Source: Vreelandella lutescens (GTDB lineage Bacteria; Pseudomonadota; Gammaproteobacteria; Pseudomonadales; Halomonadaceae). Taken from it: a stretch of 64,000 nt of DNA. The DNA is taken from assembly GCF_014640815.1 (NCBI RefSeq), contig NZ_BMHM01000006.1, positions 186,001 through 250,000 on the forward strand. The letters are read 5' to 3'. Positions 16,574 through 26,293 of the stretch are shown here, piece after piece. Each line of letters starts with the position of its first letter. Within the stretch, counting starts at the first letter, position 1. The notes under the pieces were generated by a model that did not search any database, was not told where the DNA came from, and saw only the letters and a list, made by a program, of their open reading frames with translations. The position numbers and the translations under genes are program-made.

Positions 16574-17872
16574 ATGAAATTTCTGGACAACTATTTCAAG
16601 CTCGCAGAGCAGAAGACCAACGTAAAAACTGAAGTGATCGCAGGGGTCACGACGTTTCTAACCATGGCCTACATTATCTTCGTTAACCCGAGCATTCTCT
16701 CGGAAGCGGGGATGGATTATGGTGCCGTGTTTGTCGCTACGTGTTTAGCAGCGGCGATTGGTTGTTTTGTGATGGGATTATGGGCCAATTACCCGATAGC
16801 GCAGGCACCGGGTATGGGCTTGAACGCCTTTTTCACCTATGGCGTTGTATTGGGGATGGGCTACACCTGGGAAGCGGCGCTAGGGGCTGTCTTCTTCTCC
16901 GGTTTGACCTTCTTCCTGCTGAGTATTTTCAAAATTCGTGAGTGGATTATCAACTCGATTCCGCTCTCTTTACGGTTAGGCATTGCGGCGGGTATTGGTC
17001 TTTTCCTCGCCATGATTGCACTGAAAAACGCCGGTATTGTGGTAGCCAACCCGGCGACTTTCGTTGCCCTGGGTGACCTATCGGAGCCTGCGCCGCTCTA
17101 CGCGCTGCTGGGCTTCTTTGTGATTACCGCGCTGGCTTACCTGCGTGTTACTGGTGCCGTTATGATCGGTATTGTCGGTATCACCGTGCTGGCCATGGTG
17201 CTGGGGCACAACCAGTACGGTGGCATCATGTCTATGCCGCCTTCCATTGCCCCCACGTTCATGGCAATGGATTTAATGGGCGCCCTTGATGTCGCCATGC
17301 TCAGCGTTATCTTTGCGTTCCTGTTTGTCGACCTGTTCGATACCTCTGGAACACTGGTAGGTGTCGCGCATCGTGGCAAGCTGTTGGATGAAGATGGCAA
17401 GCTGCCGCGCATTGGTCGCGCCATGATGGCCGATAGTACCGCCTCAATGGCCGGTGCCGCGCTGGGTACCTCTACAACGACGAGCTATATCGAATCGACA
17501 GCCGGCATTGCTTCCGGTGGGCGTACAGGTCTCACGGCGGTTGTGGTTGGCGTGCTGTTTTTGATCAGCCTGTTTTTCGCGCCGCTGGCAGGTTCTATCC
17601 CAGCCTACGCAACGGCCGGTGCCCTTCTGTATGTGGCGGTACTGATGGCGGGAAGCCTGGCGCATGCGAACTGGGAAGACCCCACTGACGCTGCTCCGGT
17701 GCTGATTGCTGCTTTGGCGATGCCGTTGACCTTCTCTATTGCTGAAGGTATTGCGCTGGGCTTTATCAGCTACGTGGCGATTAAAACGCTGTCGGGTCGT
17801 TTTGAAGACCTGAATCCGGCAGTCGTGGTACTGGCGCTGCTATTTGCAGCGAAATTCTTATTCCTGGGTTAA
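16574..17872 (+). CDS. NCS2-family purine base permease (AzgA-like)
   Basis: This 432-residue inner-membrane carrier has about 12-13 membrane segments and imports purine bases, probably by proton symport. Recognisable blocks are TEVIAGVTTFLTMAYIIFVNP, the APGMGLNAFFTYGV motif, and the DLFDTSGTLVGVA segment with its conserved Asp/Thr. GTSTTTSYIESTAGIASGGRTGL is also diagnostic of the AzgA/PurP/GhxP branch. Adenine, guanine or hypoxanthine are possible substrates; being next to apt favours adenine. AAGGA lies before the ATG. The 255-bp leader is rich in hairpins. Confidence 0.9.
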   Translation: MKFLDNYFKLAEQKTNVKTEVIAGVTTFLTMAYIIFVNPSILSEAGMDYGAVFVATCLAAAIGCFVMGLWANYPIAQAPGMGLNAFFTYGVVLGMGYTWEAALGAVFFSGLTFFLLSIFKIREWIINSIPLSLRLGIAAGIGLFLAMIALKNAGIVVANPATFVALGDLSEPAPLYALLGFFVITALAYLRVTGAVMIGIVGITVLAMVLGHNQYGGIMSMPPSIAPTFMAMDLMGALDVAMLSVIFAFLFVDLFDTSGTLVGVAHRGKLLDEDGKLPRIGRAMMADSTASMAGAALGTSTTTSYIESTAGIASGGRTGLTAVVVGVLFLISLFFAPLAGSIPAYATAGALLYVAVLMAGSLAHANWEDPTDAAPVLIAALAMPLTFSIAEGIALGFISYVAIKTLSGRFEDLNPAVVVLALLFAAKFLFLG

Positions 17873-17906
17873 TCACCCGACCTTTGACTAATCAATGAGA
17901 GACGCG

Positions 17907-18452
17907 ATGAGCATCTACGGCGATTACATTAAGTCCGTTATTCGCACGGTTCCTGACTGGCCAGAGCAGGGGGTGAATTTTCGTGACATTACCCCTTTGC
18001 TGCAGAACAGCGCTGCCTTTCGCAAGCTAATTGATAGCTTTGTGCACCGCTACCAGGAAATGAACTTGGATGCCATCGCGGCCATTGACGCCCGTGGCTT
18101 TATTATTGGCGCACCGCTGGCGTATGAATTGGGCTGCAGCTTTGTGCCGGTTCGCAAGAAGGGCAAGCTGCCGTTTAAAACCATTAGCGAAACTTACACG
18201 CTAGAGTATGGCCACTCGGAAGTTGAGCTGCATTCTGATGCGTTCCAGGAAGGCGACCGTATCTTGCTGATGGATGACCTGATTGCCACTGGCGGCACGA
18301 TGCTGGCTGCCGCAAATCTGATTCAGCGTTGCGGTGGGCAAGTCGTCGAAACCGCCACTATTATTGATCTACCTGAACTGGGTGGTTCTCAAAAAATTCG
18401 CGATGCTGGCTACAGTGTATTCGCGGTCTGTTCCTTTAACGAAGACGAGTAA
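17907..18452 (+). CDS. apt: Adenine phosphoribosyltransferase
   Basis: Converts adenine and PRPP to AMP. The product is 181 residues. Key blocks are [17 protein letters not shown] at the N-terminus, [26 protein letters not shown], and the PRPP-binding signature [14 protein letters not shown]. The ATG at 17907 is chosen over the one at 17895, which would add only four residues; GAGA precedes it. It is placed 34 bp after the purine permease, as expected of an import-and-salvage pair. Confidence 0.95.
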   Translation: MSIYGDYIKSVIRTVPDWPEQGVNFRDITPLLQNSAAFRKLIDSFVHRYQEMNLDAIAAIDARGFIIGAPLAYELGCSFVPVRKKGKLPFKTISETYTLEYGHSEVELHSDAFQEGDRILLMDDLIATGGTMLAAANLIQRCGGQVVETATIIDLPELGGSQKIRDAGYSVFAVCSFNEDE

Positions 18453-18458
18453 CATCCC

Positions 18459-18938
18459 ATGAGCAGCGAACGCTACCATCAACACTTCACCGTCTCTTGG
18501 GATCAAATCCACCGTGACGTGCGACAACTGTGCCACCTGTTAATTGAGCGTGACTTTAAAGGCATCGTGGCCATTACCCGTGGCGGCCTGATCCCGGCGG
18601 CACTGATTGCTCGTGAACTTAATATCCGTTTGATTGATACGATCTGTATCAAAAGCTATGACCATATGGATCAAGGTGGTCTGGATATTATGAAAGGGGT
18701 GGATCACGACGGTGAGGGTTGGTTGCTAGTGGATGACCTCGTCGACACGGGTAAAACGGCGCGCGCCGTGCGCGAAATGATGCCCAAGGCACATTTTGTG
18801 ACCATTTACGCTAAGCCAGAGGGCCGCCCGTTGGTGGATCAATACTTAACCGAAGTTGCCCAGCAGTGCTGGATCCAGTTCCCTTGGGATATGGGCATTG
18901 CCTACGTTGAGCCGCTTGCGGACCAAATGAAGAAGTGA
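18459..18938 (+). CDS. gpt: Xanthine-guanine phosphoribosyltransferase
   Basis: Makes XMP, GMP and IMP from free bases and PRPP. The 159-residue length is that of E. coli Gpt. It has the [17 protein letters not shown] block, the [17 protein letters not shown] loop, and the C-terminal [16 protein letters not shown], which is diagnostic of Gpt as opposed to Hpt. It starts 6 bp after apt and ends 6 bp before ung, so the three genes are likely co-transcribed. Confidence 0.95.
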   Translation: MSSERYHQHFTVSWDQIHRDVRQLCHLLIERDFKGIVAITRGGLIPAALIARELNIRLIDTICIKSYDHMDQGGLDIMKGVDHDGEGWLLVDDLVDTGKTARAVREMMPKAHFVTIYAKPEGRPLVDQYLTEVAQQCWIQFPWDMGIAYVEPLADQMKK

Positions 18939-18944
18939 AGTAAT

Positions 18945-19628
18945 ATGGCTAACCCGCTACCCGATGACTGGAATCAGTGGCTGGGGCAAGAGTTTCAGGC
19001 TGACTATATGTCAGCCTTGAAAGCTTTTTTGGCCGAGGAAAAAGCGGCTAAAAAGGTTATCTACCCGCACTCTTCTAATTGGTTTCGCGCCTTTGAGTTA
19101 ACGCCGCTCTCCTCGGTGAAAGTGGTGATTCTGGGTCAAGACCCTTACCACGGGCCTCGCCAGGCTCATGGGCTCTGTTTCTCAGTACAGCCTGGTATTC
19201 AGGTGCCGCCTTCACTCGTCAATATCTATAAAGAGTTGGTGAGTGATGTGGGCTTCACCCCGGTGCGCCATGGTTTTTTAGAAGCTTGGGCGACGCAGGG
19301 TGTATTGCTGCTGAACACCGCGCTTACCGTTGAGCAGGGAAACGCAGCGTCCCATCGTGGTAAAGGGTGGGAGCATTTTACCGACCAAGCGATTGAAACC
19401 GTCAGCCAGCATGCGCAGCCCTGCGTCTTTTTGCTGTGGGGCAGCCATGCCCGCCAGAAAAAAGCGTTGATTGATACTACGCGCCATTTGGTGCTGGAAT
19501 CACCGCACCCATCGCCGCTGTCGGCGCATCGCGGTTTCTTTGGTAATCACCACTTTTCCCGGGCTAATCAATTCCTTCAAGAGCACGGCCGGGAGCCAAT
19601 TGAGTGGCAATTGCCGGAAACCCCTTAA
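18945..19628 (+). CDS. ung: Uracil-DNA glycosylase
   Basis: Removes uracil from DNA in base excision repair. The 227-residue family-1 enzyme has the water-activating loop [22 protein letters not shown] (catalytic Asp66) and the C-terminal [13 protein letters not shown] intercalation loop. [10 protein letters not shown] is the middle motif. It sits inside a salvage gene block, 6 bp after gpt. The link is plausible, since uracil and hypoxanthine metabolism meet DNA repair, but co-transcription alone does not show a functional tie. Confidence 0.96.
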   Translation: MANPLPDDWNQWLGQEFQADYMSALKAFLAEEKAAKKVIYPHSSNWFRAFELTPLSSVKVVILGQDPYHGPRQAHGLCFSVQPGIQVPPSLVNIYKELVSDVGFTPVRHGFLEAWATQGVLLLNTALTVEQGNAASHRGKGWEHFTDQAIETVSQHAQPCVFLLWGSHARQKKALIDTTRHLVLESPHPSPLSAHRGFFGNHHFSRANQFLQEHGREPIEWQLPETP

Positions 19629-19725
19629 CCTAATGGTCAGTTGCAGGTAGAATGGCGCGCAATTTTGTAAGCCTGTTGATGCGACCTAGGTCGTCATCCT
19701 GAATCCCCTGCAGTGAGGAAGTCCC

Positions 19726-20355
19726 ATGAGTGTCTACGCCATTAACCATCCGCTTGTTCAACATAAGCTGGGACTGATGCGCGAAGCGGATCTGAGCACT
19801 AAGAGCTTTCGTGAACTGGCAGGTGAAGTGGCTAAGCTTCTGACCTACGAAGCAACCAAAGGGCTTGAGCTTGAGGATCATGAGATTCAAGGATGGAATG
19901 GCGAGCCCATCGCGACCCGTCGTTTGAAGGGTAAAAAGGTGACGATTGTGCCTATCCTTCGTGCAGGGTTAGGCATGCTGGAAGGCGTTACAGATCTGAT
20001 TCCCAGTGCGCGTGTCAGCGTGGTGGGTCTTTATCGGGATGAGGAAACGCTTCAACCGGTACCTTACTTCGCTAAATTCGCCAACGATATCGAAGAGCGT
20101 ATGGCGATTGTGATTGACCCGATGCTGGCCACCGGTGGTTCGATGGTAGCCACGCTGGATATGCTGCGTGAGCGCGGCTGTGAACACATGAAAGTAATTG
20201 TTTTAGTTGCTGCCCCTGAAGGGATTAAACGGGTGCAAGATGCTTATCCTGATGTAGAGATTTACACCGCGTCGGTAGATGACCGACTCGATGAAAATGG
20301 CTACATCGTCCCCGGCTTGGGAGATGCCGGCGATAAGATTTTCGGGACGCGTTAA
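19726..20355 (+). CDS. upp: Uracil phosphoribosyltransferase
   Basis: Salvages uracil to UMP with PRPP. The product is 209 residues. The N-terminal [14 protein letters not shown], the [10 protein letters not shown] block, the PRPP loop [17 protein letters not shown], and the C-terminal [10 protein letters not shown] uracil-binding segment are all present. It is followed by a strong terminator and then uraA, the classical upp-uraA pair. Confidence 0.97.
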   Translation: MSVYAINHPLVQHKLGLMREADLSTKSFRELAGEVAKLLTYEATKGLELEDHEIQGWNGEPIATRRLKGKKVTIVPILRAGLGMLEGVTDLIPSARVSVVGLYRDEETLQPVPYFAKFANDIEERMAIVIDPMLATGGSMVATLDMLRERGCEHMKVIVLVAAPEGIKRVQDAYPDVEIYTASVDDRLDENGYIVPGLGDAGDKIFGTR

Positions 20356-20367
20356 GCGCTCCGCCTT

Positions 20368-20405
20368 AAAAGGCCCCTTACGCTTCGCGTTGGGGGCCTT
20401 TTTTT
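20368..20405 (+). terminator. Terminator after upp
   Basis: AAAAGGCCCC pairs with GGGGCCTTTT around a 14-base loop that contains its own CGCTTCGCG mini-hairpin; a run of seven T follows. Confidence 0.88.
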
Positions 20406-20444
20406 GCCTCCGTTACGAATAACAGACCCTTCAGGAGTGGTGTG

Positions 20445-21674
20445 ATGACGAACAATGCTGGTCAAGAGTCTTGGCCTAAAGTGCTGCTAACCGGTGCGCA
20501 AATGCTGTTTGTGGCGTTTGGTGCGCTTGTTTTGGTTCCGCTATTAACCGGGCTAGACCCCAGCGTTGCGCTATTTACCGCAGGGGTTGGCACGCTGGTC
20601 TTTCATGGCATCACCAAACAAACGGTGCCGGTATTTTTAGCCTCTTCCTTTGCATTTATTGCCCCCATCCAAGGCTCCATTGCCAGCTTTGGTGTCTCAG
20701 CGACGCTAGGTGGCCTGATGGCGGCGGGCCTTGTCTATGTCGCTATTTCTCAGGCCGTGCGCTTGAAGGGGACGGCGTGGCTGCACCGCCTGTTACCACC
20801 CGTGGTAGTAGGGCCGGTCATTATGGTGATTGGTTTGGCGCTAGCGCCGGTGGCAGTGAGCATGGCCACGGGTGAAACCAGCGACAACATTGGCTATGGG
20901 CAGGCGATTTTCCTCTCCATGGCAAGCCTGTTAGTGACGTTAGTACTCGCGGTCTTTGGTCGTGGACTGCTGCGCTTGGTGCCGATTATTGGCGGTATTG
21001 CGACGGGGTATGCGTTGGCGTTGGTGATGGGCGTGGTGGACTTCACTGCTGTGCGTGAGGCGGCGTGGCTCTCTGTTCCAAGCTTTACCGCACCGAGTTT
21101 TCACTGGGCGGCGATCCTGTTTATGATTCCGGTGGCGATTGCTCCTGCCGTTGAGCACATTGGCGATATGGTGGCGATTGGCTCGGTGACGCGGAAGAAT
21201 TATTTAGAAAAGCCCGGCTTGCACCGCACACTGCTGGGTGATGGTCTAGCGACGACGGTCGCGGCTCTGTTTGGTGGGCCGCCCAATACCACTTACTCCG
21301 AAGTCACCGGTGCCGTTACCCTAACCAAAGCCTTCAACCCAAAATATATGGTGGTGGCTGCCGTTATTGCCATCATTCTGGCCTTTGTAGGCAAGTTGGG
21401 CGCGCTGCTGCAGACAATCCCTGGGCCGGTTATGGGCGGGATTATGACGCTGCTATTCGGCTCTATTGCCGTGGTGGGGATGAACACGCTGGTGCGTGCG
21501 GGGCAGTCGCTCACTGCTGCGCGTAACTTAGTCGTCGTGTCGCTTATTCTGGTGTTTGGGATTGGCGGTATGCAGTTTGGCGGCGGTCAGTTCACGCTGC
21601 AGGGCGTTAGCTTGGCCGCGTTAGTCGGCATTGCGTTAAACTGGATATTACCAGCCGAAAAAGAGGGTGAGTAA
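20445..21674 (+). CDS. uraA: Uracil permease (NCS2 family)
   Basis: A 409-residue UraA-type uracil:proton symporter with about 14 membrane segments. It shows GAQMLFVAFGALVLVPLLTGLDPSVAL at the N-terminus, the PVAIAPAVEHIGDMVAIG motif with conserved Glu and His, and GGPPNTTYSEVTGAVTLTK, which carries the second substrate-binding Glu. The ATG at 20445 has AGGAG 7 bases upstream. Although a terminator precedes it, it is clearly paired with upp. Confidence 0.94.
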   Translation: MTNNAGQESWPKVLLTGAQMLFVAFGALVLVPLLTGLDPSVALFTAGVGTLVFHGITKQTVPVFLASSFAFIAPIQGSIASFGVSATLGGLMAAGLVYVAISQAVRLKGTAWLHRLLPPVVVGPVIMVIGLALAPVAVSMATGETSDNIGYGQAIFLSMASLLVTLVLAVFGRGLLRLVPIIGGIATGYALALVMGVVDFTAVREAAWLSVPSFTAPSFHWAAILFMIPVAIAPAVEHIGDMVAIGSVTRKNYLEKPGLHRTLLGDGLATTVAALFGGPPNTTYSEVTGAVTLTKAFNPKYMVVAAVIAIILAFVGKLGALLQTIPGPVMGGIMTLLFGSIAVVGMNTLVRAGQSLTAARNLVVVSLILVFGIGGMQFGGGQFTLQGVSLAALVGIALNWILPAEKEGE

Positions 21675-21696
21675 CCCGTGGTACACATGGTGATTT

Positions 21697-22245
21697 ATGA
21701 GTGAGGCCTTACGCTGCCCGTTTCCCGTATTGGGGGTGGCTGCCTGGAGTGGAACGGGTAAAACCACGCTGCTGGAGCAACTGTTACCGCGGCTGCGCGA
21801 AAGTGGGCTGTCGGTGGCGGTGATTAAGCATGCTCACCATCAATTTGATGTCGACCAACCCGGCAAAGACAGCTATAAGCTGCGCCGCGCCGGGGCGGCT
21901 CCTATGCTCATTGCATCGCGCCAACGTTTTGCACTGATGCAAGAAACACCAGAGCAGGAAGAGCCTGATTTAGCCTATTTGCTGACGCTAATGGCGCCGC
22001 ATCACCCTGATTTGGTGATTGTGGAAGGTTTCAAAGCATGGCCTATTCCCAAACTGGTGCTTTACCGAGACGGAATAGGCGATCCGGCTATCTTATGCGA
22101 TGAGTGGGCGCAGGCGGCTGCGCTTACCGCGGAGCCGCCGGTGGCTCTTCAGCCATCGGTGGCCCGCTTGGATTTAAATGATTGTGAACAGATTGCTCGC
22201 TGGATAAGTGAGTGGGCTGACCAACAACGCCGCACCCTGGCGTGA
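21697..22245 (+). CDS. mobB: Molybdopterin-guanine dinucleotide biosynthesis adaptor protein B
   Basis: A 182-residue GTP-binding protein that assists MobA in forming the bis-MGD cofactor. The Walker A is GVAAWSGTGKTTLLEQLL (residues 13-30). The AVIKHAHHQFDVDQPGKDSYKLRRAGA block and the VIVEGFKAWPIPKL segment are typical of MobB. It heads a short molybdenum cofactor cluster with the moaC-moaD fusion and moaE. The usual partners mobA, moaA and moeA are not in the window. Confidence 0.93.
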   Translation: MSEALRCPFPVLGVAAWSGTGKTTLLEQLLPRLRESGLSVAVIKHAHHQFDVDQPGKDSYKLRRAGAAPMLIASRQRFALMQETPEQEEPDLAYLLTLMAPHHPDLVIVEGFKAWPIPKLVLYRDGIGDPAILCDEWAQAAALTAEPPVALQPSVARLDLNDCEQIARWISEWADQQRRTLA

Positions 22246-22263
22246 TGATAAAAAGGTGACACC

Positions 22264-23058
22264 ATGCAGTTAACCCACCTGAATGCGCACGGCGAAGCGA
22301 ATATGGTTGATGTCGGCGATAAGCGTGAGACCCGGCGTGAAGCCGTAGCCTCTGGGCGAATTGTGATGCATCCCAACACGCTGCAACTGCTAAGCGATGG
22401 CGCACTGCCTAAAGGTGATGTGTTGGCAACGGCACGGATTGCTGGCATTCAAGCGGCCAAGCGTACCCATGAGCTGATTCCCTTGTGTCATTCGCTGGCG
22501 CTTTCCAAAGTGTCGGTGGAGTTTGCGATTGATCACGACAACGGTTGGGTCGATGTATCGGCCATGTGTCGTTTGAGCGGTCGAACGGGCGTCGAGATGG
22601 AAGCGCTCACTGCCGTCTCGGTGGCTTGCCTGACGCTTTACGATATGTGTAAAGCCGTCGATAAAGAGATGCGCATTGAGGCTATTCAGTTGGATAGCAA
22701 GCAGGGTGGTCAGCGCGGTGATTATCGTCGTGAGACCACGGCACCCATTGTAACGGGAGAGGGCGCGGCAGGCGAAGTCAGCCTGGGAGAGCGCTGCTCT
22801 TCGCCCTGTGTACGCGTCAAATTTTTGGCCGAGCTGCGTGAGCGAGTAGGTGAAAGCGATTTGGCGATTGGTTTAGATAAGCTGCTTAGCCGCGATGTGG
22901 CTGGGCTTAAGGCCGCGCTGAGTGCGCAGGACCCGCGTTTTTCAGTACTCTCTGATCAGCGTACCCTATGCGCGATTAATCAGGTGATGGCCAATGATAG
23001 CGCGCGACTCACTGATGATGACGAAGTGGCCTTTTTTCCACCGGTGACGGGAGGGTAA
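22264..23058 (+). CDS. moaC: MoaC-MoaD fusion: cyclic pyranopterin monophosphate synthase / molybdopterin synthase sulfur carrier
   Basis: One 264-residue reading frame covers two proteins. Residues 1-~158 are MoaC, the enzyme that forms cyclic pyranopterin monophosphate. It has the N-terminal [18 protein letters not shown] and the MCKAVDKEM motif with catalytic Lys. Residues ~182-264 are MoaD, the ubiquitin-like small subunit of molybdopterin synthase. It begins [14 protein letters not shown] and ends in the required Gly-Gly (PPVTGG). A 20-residue linker joins them, and I see no stop or frame break in between. MoaE, the partner of MoaD, starts 3 bp downstream. Confidence 0.9.
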   Translation: MQLTHLNAHGEANMVDVGDKRETRREAVASGRIVMHPNTLQLLSDGALPKGDVLATARIAGIQAAKRTHELIPLCHSLALSKVSVEFAIDHDNGWVDVSAMCRLSGRTGVEMEALTAVSVACLTLYDMCKAVDKEMRIEAIQLDSKQGGQRGDYRRETTAPIVTGEGAAGEVSLGERCSSPCVRVKFLAELRERVGESDLAIGLDKLLSRDVAGLKAALSAQDPRFSVLSDQRTLCAINQVMANDSARLTDDDEVAFFPPVTGG

Positions 23059-23061
23059 TCC

Positions 23062-23538
23062 GTGGCAGCGAATGAAGCTTCAGTGGCCGATGTCGCCGTG
23101 GAGGTGCAAACCGCACCCTTCTCTATGGCCTATGGCTACGAGAGTGCGCTGCGCAAGCGCACTGACATAGGTGCCATCGTGACGTTTACCGGTTTAGTGC
23201 GAGACTTTAATGAGACGCCGGATGTGACAGGCTTAACGCTTGAGCACTATCCAGGGATGACGGAGCGCACGTTGACCGATATTGCCGAGCAGGCTTGGAA
23301 ACGTTGGTCACTGCAGGCAGTGCGGATTATCCACCGAGTGGGCGATTTATCGCCCGGAGATCCTATCGTCAGGGTGTTGGTGGCCAGTGCACACCGCCGC
23401 GATGCGTTTGAGGCCTGTGATTTCATTATGGATTATTTGAAAACCCAAGCGCCGTTCTGGAAAAAAGAGCACTCTAAGCAAGGGGCTTACTGGGTAAAAG
23501 AGCGCCATACCGACCAGCAGGATGCTGCTCGCTGGTAG
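23062..23538 (+). CDS. moaE: Molybdopterin synthase catalytic subunit
   Basis: MoaE inserts two sulfurs, carried by MoaD, into cyclic pyranopterin monophosphate. The product is 158 residues. Blocks present are GAIVTFTGLVRDFN, LEHYPGMTE, ASAHRRDAFEAC, and FWKKEHSKQGAYWVK, which carries the catalytic lysines. A GTG start at 23062 is preceded by GGAGGG. It starts 3 bp after the moaC-moaD fusion, consistent with stoichiometric synthesis of the two synthase subunits. It converges with the RNase J gene, with only 6 bp between. Confidence 0.94.
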   Translation: MAANEASVADVAVEVQTAPFSMAYGYESALRKRTDIGAIVTFTGLVRDFNETPDVTGLTLEHYPGMTERTLTDIAEQAWKRWSLQAVRIIHRVGDLSPGDPIVRVLVASAHRRDAFEACDFIMDYLKTQAPFWKKEHSKQGAYWVKERHTDQQDAARW

Positions 23539-23544
23539 CATCAG

Positions 23545-25230
23545 CTAGGGTTCGTCGTTTAGCTCTTCAATGGTCGGCATCTCGGCGGCCATAATCTGCA
23601 AATGCACTTCTGGCATATGCTGTAAGTGGTTGGCTAGCCAGTGCACTAACCTTGGCTGAAGCGCGTGACGCAAATCAGCCAGGGTGTCAGCCTCAATCTC
23701 TTCTAGCTGCTCATCTAGCCACTCGCTAAAGCTATCCTCATCCATCGGGCTTGCGCCACTTGCATCAAGCATGAGTCGACCAATACGGCACCAGCCTGTC
23801 TCTGTGGCGGCTACCGGTAGCGCCAGGAACAGACTTCCGCGGCGAGCAGTGGGATGGCTGCTTTCTAAGCCTGGGTGGGGCACTACGTTATTTTGATTAA
23901 CAATGCAGGGTGGTTGCGGATAGCGCGCTTCGCAGCGCAGCCCCTGATGGTCTAAGACCAGCATATCGCCGTTAACGGGTGCTAACGGGGCGCTGATACC
24001 CATCTCTTCCGCCAGTGCTTGATGTGCCTCCTGATGGCGTGCTTCTCCATGTACTGGCAGCAGCCTTTTGGGCCTGACCCACTGGTAGAGCTTTTTGAGC
24101 TCTTCTTGAGCGGGGTGGCCCGTGGCGTGTAGCTCTGGGTGGTTCATTTCATCGAACAGCGTGACACCTAATTGCAACAAACGTTTTTTAAGCTGCTCAA
24201 TCGGGCGCTCATTGCCTGGGATGGCCTTGGCCGAAAAAATCACGCTATCACCGGGCTCTAAATCCACAAAGGGGTGTCGGCGTTGTGCTAGGCGCTGAAG
24301 CGCCGCGCGCGGCTCACCCTGGCTGCCGGTAGCAATAATCACCACTTCTTCGGGAGGCAGATAGCCCAAGTCATGAGAGGGCACCAGCGGCGGAAAGTCA
24401 TCTAGGTAACCAAGCCCTCTGGCAACGCTCACCATGCGTTCCATTGAACGCCCCATTAGGCTTACCCTGCGACCACACGCTTGTGCCGCTAAGCCAATCG
24501 CCAGTACGCGAGCCAGGTTGCTGGCAAAGCAGGACACCACCACACGGCCTGTGCACGCTTTTAACGTACTAGCGAGCGCCTTGGCGACATCCCCTTCACT
24601 GCCAGACTGCCCTGGCATGGGGGCATTTGTGGAGTCGCCCACCAGCAGGTCCACCGGAGCCAATGCTCTAAAGTGAGCCGCATTGATGGGGGGGCCGATC
24701 AACGGGGTGGGGTCGAGTTTCCAGTCGCCGGTATGCAGCACGCGATAGTCGCCTGCCTGCATCATAATGGAGCAGCTTTCAGGAATAGAGTGGGGCACAT
24801 TTAAGTAGCGCAACGTGAAGGGGCCAATCTCTAAGGCATCGCCCGGCTCAATCACTTCGATCGCTGCGCTGCTGAGCTGATGCTCGGCAAATTTGTAACG
24901 TAATAGCCCTGCTGCCAGGGGAGTGGCAAAGATGGGGCAACCCCATTTTGGCCACAGCCATGCTACTGCCCCAATGTGATCTTCATGACCATGGGTAATG
25001 AACAGTGCTTTGGGAGTAATCTTCAGCGCCTCTAAGGTATCCGTATTGGGTACCTGGAGCGGGGAGTTGGGCAGGTCTTGGCGAATCATCATGCCGCAAT
25101 CCACGGCGATCCACTGATCGTCGTATCCATACAGCGTAAGGTTCATTCCAATTTCACCACATCCACCTAGCGGTAGCAGGCGCAGGGGCGGGCGACGACG
25201 GGGACGAAGTTGAACGCGTGATGGATGCAT
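23545..25230 (-). CDS. rnj: Ribonuclease J
   Basis: A metallo-beta-lactamase/beta-CASP nuclease with endo- and 5'-exonuclease activity in characterised homologues. The protein is 561 residues, normal length. It has LLPLGGCGEIGMN at the N-terminus, the metal motif HGHEDH at residues 80-85, the LHTGDWKLDPTP block, the GDSTNA loop and the C-terminal LLPVHGEARHQ. RNase J is the hallmark of Firmicutes, Actinobacteria and Alphaproteobacteria and is uncommon in gammaproteobacteria, which rely on RNase E. The start at 25230 is the only conserved-looking ATG, and its ribosome site is not strong. Confidence 0.88.
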   Translation of the reverse strand: MHPSRVQLRPRRRPPLRLLPLGGCGEIGMNLTLYGYDDQWIAVDCGMMIRQDLPNSPLQVPNTDTLEALKITPKALFITHGHEDHIGAVAWLWPKWGCPIFATPLAAGLLRYKFAEHQLSSAAIEVIEPGDALEIGPFTLRYLNVPHSIPESCSIMMQAGDYRVLHTGDWKLDPTPLIGPPINAAHFRALAPVDLLVGDSTNAPMPGQSGSEGDVAKALASTLKACTGRVVVSCFASNLARVLAIGLAAQACGRRVSLMGRSMERMVSVARGLGYLDDFPPLVPSHDLGYLPPEEVVIIATGSQGEPRAALQRLAQRRHPFVDLEPGDSVIFSAKAIPGNERPIEQLKKRLLQLGVTLFDEMNHPELHATGHPAQEELKKLYQWVRPKRLLPVHGEARHQEAHQALAEEMGISAPLAPVNGDMLVLDHQGLRCEARYPQPPCIVNQNNVVPHPGLESSHPTARRGSLFLALPVAATETGWCRIGRLMLDASGASPMDEDSFSEWLDEQLEEIEADTLADLRHALQPRLVHWLANHLQHMPEVHLQIMAAEMPTIEELNDEP

Positions 25231-25420
25231 CAGTTATGAAAAGCCTAAAAAGTAATTCCTTAACTATACGGGATGCGGGGGGCGGGTAACAATCATCGCG
25301 GCACCTGACCACGGTGCTTCCTCAGCGTGCTTACGTTACACTACGGCCGCTAAAGTGGGTTACCTGCCGGGTGGCAGGTGCTTGGCGAGCGTGCCGTTAA
25401 ATACGTTAAGAGTGTCTGTT

Positions 25421-26275
25421 ATGTCTCATTATTACCGTTTAGTTGTTTCCTGCCCAGACCAAGTGGGCATTGTGGCGCGTGTCTCAAGCTTTATTGCTCA
25501 ACAAGGTGGCTCCATTACGGAAGCCAGCCAGCACTCTGATTTAGAGACTGGCCGTTTTTTTATGCGTTACGAGATTCTGGCGGATTCGCTGGGCATGTCG
25601 GCGGAAGCGCTGCGTACATCGTTTGAGCCCGTAGCGGCGGAGTTTGATATGCAGTGGTCGTTGGTGGATACCCAAAAGCGTCGCCGCGTGGTGCTGATGG
25701 TGTCTCGTGAGTCTCACTGCTTGGTCGATCTTCTCTACCGCTGGCAGGCAGGTGAGTTGGATTGCGATATTGTTGGGGTGATCTCTAACCACGACGATAT
25801 GCGCTCACTGACCGAATGGTACGGCATCCCTTACCATCACGTACCGGTAGACCCTGCTAATAAGCAGCAGGCATTTGATCAGGTACAGCAGCAAATTGAT
25901 GCGGCTCGAGCAGACTGTGTGGTGCTGGCCCGCTATATGCAGATCTTACCGCCGTCACTGTGTGAGCGTTATGCAGGTCGGGTGATTAACATTCATCATA
26001 GCTTTTTGCCTTCCTTTGCCGGTGCCAAGCCGTATCATCAAGCGTATGAGCGGGGCGTGAAGCTGATTGGCGCGACGTGTCACTATGTGACGGAAGAGCT
26101 GGATGCAGGCCCTATCATTGAGCAAGATATTCATCGCGTCAGCCACTGCCATACGCCTACTGATTTAGTGCGTTTTGGCCGGGATGTGGAAAAAGCGGTA
26201 TTGGCCCGAGGGCTGCGTTGGCACCTGGAAGACCGAGTCTTGATTCATGGTAACAAGACGGTTGTCTTCAGCTAA
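25421..26275 (+). CDS. purU: Formyltetrahydrofolate deformylase
   Basis: Hydrolyses 10-formyl-tetrahydrofolate to formate and tetrahydrofolate, supplying formate to PurT and balancing C1 pools. It is 284 residues. An N-terminal ACT domain (CPDQVGIVARVSSFI, ~1-85) precedes a formyltransferase-like domain with the VLARYMQILPPSLC block, NIHHSFLPSFAGAKPYHQAY, and TEELDAGPIIEQD. The NIHHSFLP motif separates it from PurN. The ATG at 25421 has AAGAG upstream. Confidence 0.95.
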   Translation: MSHYYRLVVSCPDQVGIVARVSSFIAQQGGSITEASQHSDLETGRFFMRYEILADSLGMSAEALRTSFEPVAAEFDMQWSLVDTQKRRRVVLMVSRESHCLVDLLYRWQAGELDCDIVGVISNHDDMRSLTEWYGIPYHHVPVDPANKQQAFDQVQQQIDAARADCVVLARYMQILPPSLCERYAGRVINIHHSFLPSFAGAKPYHQAYERGVKLIGATCHYVTEELDAGPIIEQDIHRVSHCHTPTDLVRFGRDVEKAVLARGLRWHLEDRVLIHGNKTVVFS

Positions 26276-26293
26276 GCGACTACTGGGGGCGCT

